Shown: positions 34,666-43,848, numbered from the stretch's first letter. The stretch is DNA of 64,000 bases from Fischerella sp. CENA71 (GCA_024239075.1 JANBVI010000076.1:124001-188000), one strand, 5' to 3'. Numbers and translations are program-made. Notes: generated by a model not told the origin, from the sequence alone.

Positions 34666-36177
34666 ATGACAGAAGCATCACAACGTAAAAAAGTGATTGT
34701 TGTTGGTGCAGGTTGGGCTGGGTTAGGTGCAACCTATCACCTAGCAAAACAAGGTTACGATGTGACTCTTCTCGAAGCAGGTTCTTATCCTGGTGGGCTT
34801 GTTGCCGGTTGGAAAACGCCAGGAGGACGTTCAGTAGAAGCAGGAATTCACGGTTTTTGGTATCCTTACAGAAATATCTTTGCCCTTATTCATAAATTAG
34901 GAATTAACCCCTTTACCACTTGGACTCGTTCGTCCCAATATTCACCGGCAGGTTTAGAAGTTGAATCACCAATTTTTCAAAACTTACCCCAACTTCCCAC
35001 ACCTTTAGGAACTTTTATCTATACTCAATTTAAACGGCTACCACTAATTGACCGTCTCAGCGCCTTACCTCTACTTTACGCTGTCATTGATTTTGATAAT
35101 TCTGATGCAGCTTGGCGAAGATATGATTTTGTGACGGCGCGAGAGTTATTCAAAGATTTTGGTGTTTCTGCACGACTTTACAGCGAATCCTTTGAACCAA
35201 TGTTATTGGTAGGCTTGTTTGCGCCTGGTGAACAATGTTCCGCAGCAGCAGCATTAGGGATGCTTTACTATTTTATTCTGGCGCATCAACCTGATTTTGA
35301 TGTAGTTTGGTGTCGAGGAACTGTAGGAGAAAAAATCTTTCGCCCTTGGATACAATACATTGAAAAATTAGGGGGAAAATTCCTCACTAATAAACGTGTG
35401 ACTGACTTAATTATCGATAGTAATAATCAAGCGACAGGTGTAGTTTGCGGGGAAGAAGTGTTTGATGCCGATGCAATAATTTTTGCTGTCGGTGTCACTG
35501 GAATGAAAAAGATTGTTTCTAGTAGCAGCAGTTTGCAAACTCGTACAGAATTCCGCAATTTAAATAATTTAGGGGCGATTGATGTTTTAGCAACTCGTCT
35601 TTGGTTTGATCGTAAAATTACAATTCCTCGTCCTTCTAATGCTTGTTTTGGGTTTGATCAAACTACAGGCTGGACATTTTTTGATTTGAACGCTCTACAT
35701 GATGAATATCAACATGAACCAGGGACTGTTGTAGAAGTTGATTTTTATCATGCTAATCAATTTATTCCCCTAGAAGATCAAGAAATCATACGAATAGTAC
35801 AGCGTTATTTGGCAATTTGTATACCCGAATTTCAGCAAGCAAAAGTAATTGATAGCAGCGTTATTCGTTTACCACAGGCGGTTACTCACTTTGCACCTGG
35901 TAGCTATCGCTATATGCTACCAGCCAAAACTAGCCTAAAAAATGTATTTATGAGTGGTGATTGGATTGTTAACCGTCACGGTTCTTGGTCTCAAGAAAAA
36001 GCTTACGTCACAGGTTTAGAAGCAGCAAATTTAGTAATTTCTCACTTGGGTGAAGGTACACCAGCACAAATTATATCAGTGGAAGCTGATGAACCTCACA
36101 TTCAATTAGCAAGGACAGTTAATAGAACTGTACATCATGTGAGTAAGTCTATTTTACCTAATTTTTGGTTACCTTGA
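34666..36177 (+). CDS. FAD-dependent oxidoreductase, phytoene/zeta-carotene desaturase-like
   Basis: 503 residues from the ATG at 34666 with GGAG seven bases ahead; a TTG at 34609 is a poorer start. The N-terminal dinucleotide motif VIVVGAGWAGLGATYHLAKQGYDV is followed by EAGSYPGGLVAGW, as in carotene desaturases and amine oxidases. The C-terminal FAD motif contains FMSGDWIVNRHGSWSQEKAYVTGLEAANL. It may act on a carotenoid or other isoprenoid; the usual crtP (59308-60747) is a separate gene with different motifs. C-terminal 25 residues have amphipathic character. No neighbour gives a pathway. Confidence 0.82.
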   Translation: MTEASQRKKVIVVGAGWAGLGATYHLAKQGYDVTLLEAGSYPGGLVAGWKTPGGRSVEAGIHGFWYPYRNIFALIHKLGINPFTTWTRSSQYSPAGLEVESPIFQNLPQLPTPLGTFIYTQFKRLPLIDRLSALPLLYAVIDFDNSDAAWRRYDFVTARELFKDFGVSARLYSESFEPMLLVGLFAPGEQCSAAAALGMLYYFILAHQPDFDVVWCRGTVGEKIFRPWIQYIEKLGGKFLTNKRVTDLIIDSNNQATGVVCGEEVFDADAIIFAVGVTGMKKIVSSSSSLQTRTEFRNLNNLGAIDVLATRLWFDRKITIPRPSNACFGFDQTTGWTFFDLNALHDEYQHEPGTVVEVDFYHANQFIPLEDQEIIRIVQRYLAICIPEFQQAKVIDSSVIRLPQAVTHFAPGSYRYMLPAKTSLKNVFMSGDWIVNRHGSWSQEKAYVTGLEAANLVISHLGEGTPAQIISVEADEPHIQLARTVNRTVHHVSKSILPNFWLP

Positions 36178-36227
36178 TACTTTAATAGCAATCCCTCTAG
36201 GAGTTGTGAAAATTGATAATTTAAATC

Positions 36228-36280
36228 CCCGACTTCTATCCTTGGGGAAGCTACCCTACGGGTTTCTAGCAGAAGTCGGG
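36228..36280. repeat. Nested palindromic repeat after the flavoprotein gene
   Basis: CCCGACTTCT (36228-36237) pairs perfectly with AGAAGTCGGG (36271-36280), and inside the loop ACCC-TAC-GGGT forms a second small stem near 36253-36263. CCCTACGGGT is also seen near 21015. It is probably a dispersed element that also ends transcription. Confidence 0.65.
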
Positions 36281-36367
36281 AATCTTGTTGTTTACAAATG
36301 ATTTAAGTAGAACGATTTGAAAAAAACAAACTATGTGAAGTAATGTAAGATTACTAGAATCTAGTTC

Positions 36368-36413
36368 GTAGTAAGGACTTTAGTCTTTATTTGAGGATTA
36401 AAGTCCTCACTAC
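36368..36413. repeat. Dispersed GTAGT...ACTAC palindromic repeat, copy 3
   Basis: GTAGTAAGGACTTTAGTC and GATTAAAGTCCTCACTAC. The remainder of the gap 36178-36591 is A+T-rich with no further gene. Confidence 0.72.
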
Positions 36414-36591
36414 AAACTTTAATTATTTACCTTGTTATACTTAGGAATGCTATGTATTATTTTAATAATATTAGCAGAAAAGAAAAAAGAAATAGAATTT
36501 TTATGTATATAAATATTTTAACTTAAGAAAACAATGGAAAATCAAAAATTACTTAGTTTATAAAATTTTCATAAATAAAGAGTTCTTTGAG

Positions 36592-38532
36592 ATGAAAATT
36601 TTATTGATAGAAGATGATGAATATGCTGCTTCAATCCTTGCCAAATTACTTGCTAACCATGATTACGTAGTAGATACGACAAGCGATGGTGAGACTGGGT
36701 TGAAGTTAGCAAAAGAATATAATTATAACTTAATATTATTAGATGTACTTCTCCCAGAGTTAGATGGTATTAGCATTTGTCGCCAACTACGCAATGAAGG
36801 CTATGAAGTACCTATTCTCATTCTAACTGCTCTAGATAAAAGCACAGATAGAGTCATGGGTTTAGATGCTGGTGCAGATGATTATCTGATTAAACCTTGT
36901 GATTTTTCAGAATTAATTGCTAGAGTCAGGGCTTTGCTGAGGCGTGGAAGAGAACTATTACCAGAGGTGCTTACTTGGGAAAACTTAAAGGTGGATTTGA
37001 AAACAACAGAAGTTACCTATAACCAGAAACGTCTGCACCTGACCCCTAAAGAATATGGTTTATTAGAGCTATTGCTACGAAATCCTCAACGAATTTTCAG
37101 TCGCAGTAAAATACTAGACTTTGTCTGGTCTGTTGATGAATTTCCAGGAGAAGAAGCTGTCACAACGCAAATTAAAGGTCTGCGGCGAAAGTTAAAAGCA
37201 GTTGGGATGAGCAAAGATTTAATTGAGACAGTTTATGGATTGGGCTATAGACTCAAACAGGAAGATAACAAAGCTGAAAACCAAGAACCAGCGTTGATAC
37301 CCCATCACCCTCATCTGCAAGCCAAAACAGAGGTTTTGACTGTAGTTGCAAAGATGAGAGAGGAACTAAAAAATAGTCTCACAGAACAGATGGAATTGTT
37401 TGAGCGGGCGATCGCTCTTCTTGCTACTGGAGCATTAGATCATACACTACGCGAAAAAGCAATAGCACAGGCACATCGCTTAATTGGTTCACTGGGATCT
37501 TTGGGTTTACCAGAAGGTTCTAAAGTGGCGCGACAAATTGAAGATTTATTCCAAAACACGACAGCTAAAGATCAAAGTGTAGCACTACAAATTAATAAAT
37601 TAGTTGAGTTACTGTGGCAAATTGTGGTGAAGGGAGATGGGGATACGGAGACACGGAGATACGGAGAGACGGTGAATATTTTTGATAGACTCCCCGCGTC
37701 TCCTACTCTGCGCGTCTTTGCGTCTTTCCCCACTCCCAGCACTTCTGTTCGTCAGCGAATATTGGTAATTGATGATGATGCTGTGTTAACTGAACAACTA
37801 AAGATTGAAGCAGTTGCTTGGGGTTTACAAATTAAAGTAGTAACAAATTTAATCGCTGCGAGGAAAGAAATTACTGACAATCTTCCTGAGATCATTTTGC
37901 TAGACCTCACTTTTGCTGATAGAACAGAGAATGGACTCAAGCTGCTAGCAGAATTGAATGAGCAAAAACTTAAAATTCCAGTTGTAGTACTTACTGCACA
38001 GAATCAATTGAGTCTGAGATTGAAAGTGGCTCATTTAGGAGGATATTATTTTTTACAGAAACCTATTTCTAGCGATCGCATTTTCCAAACAATCACGACA
38101 GTATTAAATCAGACTCGTGGAGTAGAAGCAAAGGTGATGGTGGTGGATGATGATCCCGAAATATTAGATTTTTTATCTGATTTACTACCAGCTTGGGGAC
38201 TTCGGGTAACAACTTTGAACAATCCCCGAAAATTCTGGGAAATTTTGGAAGTCTTTGCTCCTAACCTGTTGATTTTAGATGTAAATATGCCTTATTTCAA
38301 TGGATTAGAACTATGTCAAGTGGTACGCAATGATTTCCGTTGGGGTGAGATACCAATACTATTTTTATCTGCTCTGAAAGATACAGAAACTATATCTAGA
38401 GTTTTTGCTGCGGGAGCAGATGACTATGTGACTAAGCCAATTATAGAGTCAGAACTAGTCTCGCGCCTCTTCAATCGATTGCAAAGAGTGCAAAGACGAT
38501 CCAGAACTGATCAGATTGCGATCGCCAATTAA
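36592..38532 (+). CDS. Multidomain response regulator REC-OmpR HTH-HPt-REC-REC (RcaC-like)
   Basis: 646 residues. Receiver 1 at 2-118 (ILLIEDDEY, phospho-Asp51 region ILLDVLLPELDG), PhoB/OmpR winged helix at about 128-224, HPt domain at about 255-345 with the histidine in AQAHRLIGSLGSLG, receiver 2 at about 386-500 and receiver 3 at about 510-635 (VMVVDDDPE, ILDVNMP, VTKP). Length and order resemble RcaC of chromatic acclimation (REC-HTH-HPt-REC), plus one receiver. Receiver 2 has LLDLTFADRTENG in place of LLDxxMPxxDG. Residues about 346-383 are a repeat-derived linker. The five-PAS kinase lies 96 bases downstream, so these probably form one phosphorelay. Confidence 0.88.
   Translation: MKILLIEDDEYAASILAKLLANHDYVVDTTSDGETGLKLAKEYNYNLILLDVLLPELDGISICRQLRNEGYEVPILILTALDKSTDRVMGLDAGADDYLIKPCDFSELIARVRALLRRGRELLPEVLTWENLKVDLKTTEVTYNQKRLHLTPKEYGLLELLLRNPQRIFSRSKILDFVWSVDEFPGEEAVTTQIKGLRRKLKAVGMSKDLIETVYGLGYRLKQEDNKAENQEPALIPHHPHLQAKTEVLTVVAKMREELKNSLTEQMELFERAIALLATGALDHTLREKAIAQAHRLIGSLGSLGLPEGSKVARQIEDLFQNTTAKDQSVALQINKLVELLWQIVVKGDGDTETRRYGETVNIFDRLPASPTLRVFASFPTPSTSVRQRILVIDDDAVLTEQLKIEAVAWGLQIKVVTNLIAARKEITDNLPEIILLDLTFADRTENGLKLLAELNEQKLKIPVVVLTAQNQLSLRLKVAHLGGYYFLQKPISSDRIFQTITTVLNQTRGVEAKVMVVDDDPEILDFLSDLLPAWGLRVTTLNNPRKFWEILEVFAPNLLILDVNMPYFNGLELCQVVRNDFRWGEIPILFLSALKDTETISRVFAAGADDYVTKPIIESELVSRLFNRLQRVQRRSRTDQIAIAN
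37631..37737 (+). repeat. Palindromic repeat inserted in frame in the regulator gene
   Basis: The left arm is GGAGATGGGGATACGGAGAC with further ACGGAGA units; the centre is AATATTTTTGATAGACTCC; the right arm is CCCCGCGTCTCC, then CTCTGCGCGTCTTTGCGTC. The arms are inverse complements. It encodes about 36 residues between the HPt and the second receiver, including IFDR. A related element lies at 53971-54126. Confidence 0.75.
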
Positions 38533-38550
38533 CAGTTATCAGTTAGCTAG

Positions 38551-38572
38551 AGATGCGAGGAACATCGCGTCT
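38551..38572. repeat. AGATGCG...CGCGTCT hairpin
   Basis: AGATGCG (38551-38557) pairs with CGCGTCT (38566-38572) with one wobble pair, between two CAGTTATCAG strings. It lies between the regulator and the kinase genes and is of the dispersed AGAGACGCGAT type. Confidence 0.55.
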
Positions 38573-38628
38573 GTACAGTTATCAGTTTTATCCAACTTAT
38601 TTATTTTCCCTTCCATTCCCAAGAGTAT

Positions 38629-41409
38629 ATGAAAGAGAGTGAGCAACTGCTAGAGAATATCTTGGATAGCTTACCTGTCAACACAGCTTTCCTACAAGTA
38701 ATGTTTGAACACTCAGCAGTTGGGATCGTAATTATAGACCTTGATGGGCGATTTGTCAAGATTAATTCAGCTACTCAGCAGATGCTTGGTTATACTGAAC
38801 AAGCTTTGCAAGGAATGGAATTTATTGATCTGATCGATGAAAGCGATCGCACGATCAATCAGGTTATGTTTGCACAATTGCTCCAGCAAGAACGAGAAGT
38901 TTTCCAAACCGAATCACGTTATCGCTGTAAAAATGGCAATTATATCTATGTACGAAATACTATTTCACTCATTTTTGCTCAAAATGGTCAAGCTGTACTG
39001 GCGATCGCTGTCATGGAGAAGACGAGCAATTGTCAAGAAGTTGAATTAGAACAAGAAAGATTAGCCAAAATTTCAGACAATAATTCCAAATTTGCTGATT
39101 TAGCAACATTAGAGGATATTGAGCAGGGAAAAAAAGCACTAGAGCAACTGCGTGAAAGTGAAGAGCGACTCAGACTTATCCTCGACTTAAATGATATTGG
39201 TAGTTGGGATTGGCAAATTGCTACAGGTGAGACGACATGGAATGAGAACCACTTTCGATTGCTAGGTTTGACCCCTTATGCAACAGCATCTAATTATCAA
39301 TTATGGCGCGATCACGTCCACCCCGAAGATATTGACCGAGTTGAGCAGGCTATTTGGGATGCTTTGAACACCTATAGTGACCATAAAAGCGAATTTCGCG
39401 TTATCCATCCTGATGGTAGCCTGCACTGGATGATGGCAAGAGGCCGGGGAATTTATGACACCCAAGGTAAACCAGTGCGTATGATCGGGGTAATTCTTAA
39501 CATCAGCGATCGCAAAAAAACAGAAGAAGCTTTAAAAGCCTCAGAAAGCAAGCTTAATGCTGTCCTTGATAGTGTAAATGTTGCCATTGTCTCTTGTCGG
39601 CTTTTTTCAGACAAAACAGTGCAATATGATTATTGCTCCCCCGGCTGTGAGAAGATTTTTGGCTATACACCAGCTGAATTCATCGCAGACACAAAGCTCT
39701 GGATATCACTAATTTTAGATGAAGATCGGGAAAATAAGTTGCCAGCAATTTTTCAGGACATCTATGCAGAACGTCCCACGACATTAGAGTATAGATTTTG
39801 GCATAAAGATGGCTCTTTGCGTTGGAACTCGGAAAGTATTATTTCTCGACGGGATGATGCAGCAGACTGCTGGCTAGCTACTACTGTGGTAGTAGATATT
39901 ACAGATCGCAAGCGAACAGAAGAGGAACTCAGGCAACAAAAAGAATTTCTACAAACAATATTCGATCATATTCCTGTTATGTTGTCTTTATTTGATTGCA
40001 ATGGTCAAATTCAGTTGGTTAACCGAGAAATAGAGCGAATTCTTGGTTGGTCAGAAGAAAAAATCAAAGAAAAAGGAAACTCTCTACTAACTGAGTCTTA
40101 CCCAGATTCGGAGTATCATCACCAAGTGTGTAATTACATACTTACTGCATCTGGAAAATGGCAGGACTTTAAAACTCGCACTGCTGATGGAAAGATTGTA
40201 GATACCTGTTGGGCAAATGTGCGACTATCCGATGGCAGTATTATTGGTATTGGACAAGATATTAGCGATCGCAAACGAGCAGAAGAAGAACTCAGGCAAT
40301 TCAGCACAGCTTTAGAAATCCGTGTCCAAGAGCGAACACAGGAATTGCGGGAGAGCGAAGAACGCTTTCGTGGTGCCTTTGACAATGCTTTTAATGGTAT
40401 GGCTTTAGTCAAGCCTGATGGTCATTTGTTAAAAGTAAATCGTGCTTTCTGTGAAATTTTGGGTTATTCAGAACAGGAATTACTAGAAGAAAATTTTCTC
40501 TTAGATAATATCACCCACCCAGAGGACCTAGAATCACACGTAAATGCTAGGCAGCAAATTCTAGCAGGTAAAATTTCTCGAATTCAAATTGAGAAACGCT
40601 ATTTTCACAAACTTGGCGATACTATTTGGGTGATTTATAGTTCTTCCCTAGTTCGGGATAGTCAAAGTCAACCATTGTACCTAGTCATACAAATTCAAGA
40701 CATCACTGAACGTCGGGCAATTGAGAAAATGAAAAATGAGTTTATCTCAGTTGTCAGCCATGAACTGCGAACTCCTCTGTCTTCTATTCGCGGTTCTCTG
40801 GGATTACTTGCTGCTGGGGTACTCGATAAAGAACCGGAAACCACCAAACAGATGTTAGAAATTGCTGCGAGCGAGTCGGAGCGACTGGTGCGTTTGGTAA
40901 ATGATATCCTTGATCTAGAACGGCTAGAAGCAAACAAAATTAGATTAAATCAAAAGTGGTGTGATGCTGCTAACCTGATACGACAGGCGATAGAAACTTT
41001 GCGACCCCTAGCTGAGGAAAATCAGATTACAATTTCCCTTGTATCTTCGGGGATACAAATATGGGCTGATGAGGACTGGATAATTCAAACGTTAGTAAAT
41101 CTACTGATTAATGCCATAAAATTTTCACATAGTGGAACTACAATCATTATCAGTGCTGAAGACAAAGCCGAACGAGTTCTGTTCCAAGTTAAAGACCAAG
41201 GAAGGGGTATCCCTACCGACAAATTGGAAAGTATTTTTGGCAGATTCCAACAGGTTGATGCCTCAGATGCCCGTCAGAAGGGAGGAACAGGTCTAGGACT
41301 GGCTATTTGTCGCAAAATAATTCAACAGCACGGGGGACGCATCTGGGTAGAAAGTACCTTAGGTAAAGGCAGTACTTTTTACTTTACCTTACCGACACCA
41401 ATTGAGTAA
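38629..41409 (+). CDS. Multi-PAS sensor histidine kinase
   Basis: 926 residues. Five PAS-like domains can be placed at about 20-135, 175-300, 305-435, 440-555 and 575-700; several end with the DITDRK/ISDRK string that links PAS units. Then HisKA with His711 in SVVSHELRTPLSSIRG and HATPase at about 815-925 with NLLINAIKF (N box), DQGRGI (G1), FGRFQQ and GGTGLGLAI (G2). No membrane helix, so cytoplasmic; ligand or light cofactor unknown. It is between the RcaC-like regulator and a CheY-like gene, all in one direction, which makes them the likely partners. Confidence 0.92.
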   Translation: MKESEQLLENILDSLPVNTAFLQVMFEHSAVGIVIIDLDGRFVKINSATQQMLGYTEQALQGMEFIDLIDESDRTINQVMFAQLLQQEREVFQTESRYRCKNGNYIYVRNTISLIFAQNGQAVLAIAVMEKTSNCQEVELEQERLAKISDNNSKFADLATLEDIEQGKKALEQLRESEERLRLILDLNDIGSWDWQIATGETTWNENHFRLLGLTPYATASNYQLWRDHVHPEDIDRVEQAIWDALNTYSDHKSEFRVIHPDGSLHWMMARGRGIYDTQGKPVRMIGVILNISDRKKTEEALKASESKLNAVLDSVNVAIVSCRLFSDKTVQYDYCSPGCEKIFGYTPAEFIADTKLWISLILDEDRENKLPAIFQDIYAERPTTLEYRFWHKDGSLRWNSESIISRRDDAADCWLATTVVVDITDRKRTEEELRQQKEFLQTIFDHIPVMLSLFDCNGQIQLVNREIERILGWSEEKIKEKGNSLLTESYPDSEYHHQVCNYILTASGKWQDFKTRTADGKIVDTCWANVRLSDGSIIGIGQDISDRKRAEEELRQFSTALEIRVQERTQELRESEERFRGAFDNAFNGMALVKPDGHLLKVNRAFCEILGYSEQELLEENFLLDNITHPEDLESHVNARQQILAGKISRIQIEKRYFHKLGDTIWVIYSSSLVRDSQSQPLYLVIQIQDITERRAIEKMKNEFISVVSHELRTPLSSIRGSLGLLAAGVLDKEPETTKQMLEIAASESERLVRLVNDILDLERLEANKIRLNQKWCDAANLIRQAIETLRPLAEENQITISLVSSGIQIWADEDWIIQTLVNLLINAIKFSHSGTTIIISAEDKAERVLFQVKDQGRGIPTDKLESIFGRFQQVDASDARQKGGTGLGLAICRKIIQQHGGRIWVESTLGKGSTFYFTLPTPIE

Positions 41410-41446
41410 TATTGACAACCTTAGTTTTTGATCATCTTGTTTCCCT

Positions 41447-41824
41447 ATGTTGGCAAAGAGTATTCTGTTAATTGACGATGAAAAGCATCTGTCTACAGTA
41501 ATTCAAGCTTGTCTAGAAAAATTGGGTGGTTGGATAGTACTGAAAGCCTCTTCAGGTAGCGAAGGCTTACACAAAGCCAAAACTGAACAACCAGATGCTA
41601 TCCTGCTAGATGTAATGATGCCTGATATTGATGGAGTTACTCTACTTCACAAGCTCCAAGAAAATCCTACAACCCGATCTATTCCAGTAATTTTATTTAC
41701 TGCGAAGGTTCAGCAGAATAACTATAAACAATATTCACAGTTGCCCATTATGGGGGTCATTGCCAAACCTTTTGATCCTTTGACTTTAGCAGAGCAGGTT
41801 GCTAAAGCCCTGAATTGGAATTAA
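41447..41824 (+). CDS. CheY-like single-domain response regulator
   Basis: 125 residues, one receiver domain. Acid pocket Asp10/Asp11, phospho-acceptor Asp55 in AILLDVMMPDIDG, Thr in ILFTAK and Lys in VIAKPFDP. No output domain, so it acts as a phosphate shuttle or binds a target protein. It begins 37 bases after the kinase stop. Its closest relative in the window is the receiver at 42517, with which it shares EQPDAILLD-type and AKPFDPLTL strings. Confidence 0.92.
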   Translation: MLAKSILLIDDEKHLSTVIQACLEKLGGWIVLKASSGSEGLHKAKTEQPDAILLDVMMPDIDGVTLLHKLQENPTTRSIPVILFTAKVQQNNYKQYSQLPIMGVIAKPFDPLTLAEQVAKALNWN

Positions 41825-41939
41825 ATTATTGAAGATCCTCAGAATTTCCTCATTTTGTTTGCTTAATTTAAGAACAAAAGCAACTCAGTTTTTGGATTGG
41901 GTTTAGCTGAGTCGATTGTAGTGAATAAGAGGAAATTTG

Positions 41940-42389
41940 ATGGCTTTAGAGGAATGGAAAAATTTACCAACACTACAGATTCTGCAACAGTACCTGAACA
42001 ATGTAATTGATGAGTTAGATAGCAATAGCCAGATTTCGTCACTGTGGTTGAGCGATCGCCTGCATAATTTTATAACTACGTGTATGGTTTTTGAAACCAA
42101 ATCGGGAATAAGTGTCAATGCAATGATTCCTGATGTAGTAGCTGATAGTCTAGAGATTCAAGTCACCAATGAAGTAGTGTTTCTCCAAGGAAAACAGCGC
42201 AAATCTGCAAAAGACGAAAACGACTATGAATTAGAGTGTGGCTATAGTCAATTCCAAATTATGATTCCCTTACCACAGGTAATTGAACCTGAGATCGCGA
42301 TCGCTAACTTAAAAAACGATATGCTTACTATCATCCTGCAAAAATCATCGCGCTCGCGTCAGCAAGTGAAGGTTCAAATACTTAGCTAA
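41940..42389 (+). CDS. Hsp20/alpha-crystallin-like protein
   Basis: 149 residues from ATG 41940; a TTG directly before it is not needed, and GAGGAAA lies upstream. N-terminal 60 residues are helical and unlike Hsp20. From about 60 onward the alpha-crystallin fold appears: SGISVNAMIPDVVADSLEIQ, then VFLQGKQR, and IMIPLPQVIEPEIAIANLKNDMLTIIL, the typical IPLP...A.LKNGVL.I pattern. The C-terminal IXI motif is partly present as VQIL. It is lodged between two CheY-like genes, an unusual place for a chaperone. It may steady signalling proteins, but that is inference. Confidence 0.75.
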   Translation: MALEEWKNLPTLQILQQYLNNVIDELDSNSQISSLWLSDRLHNFITTCMVFETKSGISVNAMIPDVVADSLEIQVTNEVVFLQGKQRKSAKDENDYELECGYSQFQIMIPLPQVIEPEIAIANLKNDMLTIILQKSSRSRQQVKVQILS

Positions 42390-42516
42390 TATCTTGGAAC
42401 AGACAAGCTTAACTATCAATTTAATCTGATTTGCTCTTTTAAAATTTCTTGAACCTCAAATTGTAATTCCTTGGCATATAAATATTTTATATTTTTAATC
42501 AACAAAGGTAGAGATT

Positions 42517-42942
42517 ATGAACAATAAAGCTACCAAGAAAATTCTCTTTATTGATGATGAGCCTGATATACAATACATCGTGAAGGTCTGTTTCAAAACC
42601 TTCACCAATTGGGAAGTATTACTGGCAAAATCAGGTTTAGAAGGATTAAGTAAGGCGGAAATAGAGAAACCAGATGCGATACTACTTGATGGTATGATGC
42701 CAGAAATGCATGGTGTGACTTGCTTGCAACACCTAAAATTAAATCCTAAAACTCAGTCGCTTCCAGTCATTTTGTTTACTGTACAATCTAGTTTGACACA
42801 ACCGCATCGATTTTTAGAATTGGGTGCAGTAGGTGCGATCGCGAAACCGTTTGATCCTCTAACTCTAGTTTTTAAAATAGCAAAAATTCTTGGTTGGAAT
42901 ACAGAAGATTTTAAAAGATTAGACTTAAAAATTATAAGATAA
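42517..42942 (+). CDS. CheY-like single-domain response regulator
   Basis: 141 residues. Acid pocket Asp13/Asp14, phospho-acceptor Asp58 in AILLDGMMPEMHG, conserved Lys in AIAKPFDPL. The usual Thr/Ser at strand 4 is VILFTVQ. A 14-residue basic tail (EDFKRLDLKIIR) follows the domain. Last gene of the plus-strand signalling run that starts at 36592; 127 bases after the Hsp20-like gene. A diverged paralogue of the receiver at 41447. Confidence 0.9.
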   Translation: MNNKATKKILFIDDEPDIQYIVKVCFKTFTNWEVLLAKSGLEGLSKAEIEKPDAILLDGMMPEMHGVTCLQHLKLNPKTQSLPVILFTVQSSLTQPHRFLELGAVGAIAKPFDPLTLVFKIAKILGWNTEDFKRLDLKIIR

Positions 42943-42976
42943 GGTGGGCAAAATACCCACCCCAGTTATAAAAGGA

Positions 42977-43411
42977 CTACCGACGGCGCACATTTAAGCT
43001 ATCAAGCCCTTGCTTGATCCAACTCAGACATTCATATTCTGATGTGAATATTTTGGGTGCTGCAATGTTATTCAATGAGTCTGGTGGATAGTGATCGTAA
43101 AAAGATTTACCTTCTTCTCGATAAACAATTATGAGGCTATTACGGTAAACATAGCGGTTCTGAAAGTAATCACCCTCGCTGACAAATTCTGAGTTTTGGT
43201 CTATATGTTCTTTGGCAATCTCCAGGATATTACTGACACTGGTGCCGTATATTTTTGCTGGATTTTCTACTTTGTGGAATTGACTTTTATAACCAATTGC
43301 TGACAACAATTTATACGAATAAATTTCGTAATTATCCGCTTTTCCAAAAACAAAAGGAATGATTAAATATCCCTTGTAAGAAAATGCATGTTCGTAGAGT
43401 AGACGACCCAT
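42977..43411 (-). CDS. Hypothetical protein
   Basis: 144 residues, soluble, mixed charge, rich in Tyr. N-terminal stretch GRLLYEHAFSYKGYLIIPF could be a beta hairpin. The C-terminal SEYECLSWIKQGLDSLNVRRR is amphipathic and basic at the end. A good AGGAGG box precedes the ATG. No family recognised and no catalytic residues obvious. It converges with the CheY-like gene. Confidence 0.65.
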   Translation of the reverse strand: MGRLLYEHAFSYKGYLIIPFVFGKADNYEIYSYKLLSAIGYKSQFHKVENPAKIYGTSVSNILEIAKEHIDQNSEFVSEGDYFQNRYVYRNSLIIVYREEGKSFYDHYPPDSLNNIAAPKIFTSEYECLSWIKQGLDSLNVRRR

Positions 43412-43794
43412 CTTTACCTCCTATATTGTCACTTTGCTAGAAAGTCTCCTCACTTTTAACCACAACAATAATTATCCCTCTTTTTGCGAATGATTCTGAG
43501 TTAGTTCACAGAAAATGAGGGCATCGCTCTTTGTATTTTATCTACCGAACTCAGCTTACCAATCATTTTTTTGGTGATTTTGTCAGGAAGATTTTTCAAG
43601 CGCGATCGCTAATAATATCATTGACTCAATGTTGCAAGTATGATGGGTGATACCCATCATACCAATTTTGAATATGAGCTTTTAAATTTGAGATTCCAAA
43701 ACATAATAATCTTAACAATTATCTTCTTTCATCGATTTTAAATAATATAATCTATCAAAATTTTCTATAAATTTAGCTATTAAATAAAAACTAA
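43412..43794. other. Gap with one strong hairpin
   Basis: A+T-rich region between two minus-strand genes with one HIP1-bearing stretch near 43605. No ORF of interest. The hairpin at 43638-43662 is listed separately. Confidence 0.45.
43638..43662. repeat. Perfect 11-base hairpin
   Basis: GTATGATGGGT (43638-43648), loop GAT, ACCCATCATAC (43652-43662). No T-run adjoins and the nearest gene end is 187 bases away, so it is not an obvious terminator. Confidence 0.65.
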
Positions 43795-43824
43795 AGCAGA
43801 GACGCGATCGCTCACATCTCTGCT
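43795..43824 (-). terminator. Terminator of the 72-residue protein gene
   Basis: AGCAGAGA (43795-43802) pairs with TCTCTGCT (43817-43824), a HIP1 site in the loop, and on the minus strand TTAGTTTTTATTTAAT follows. It starts 24 bases past the stop. Confidence 0.72.
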
Positions 43825-43848
43825 TATTTATTTGATTAAATCCTTAAA

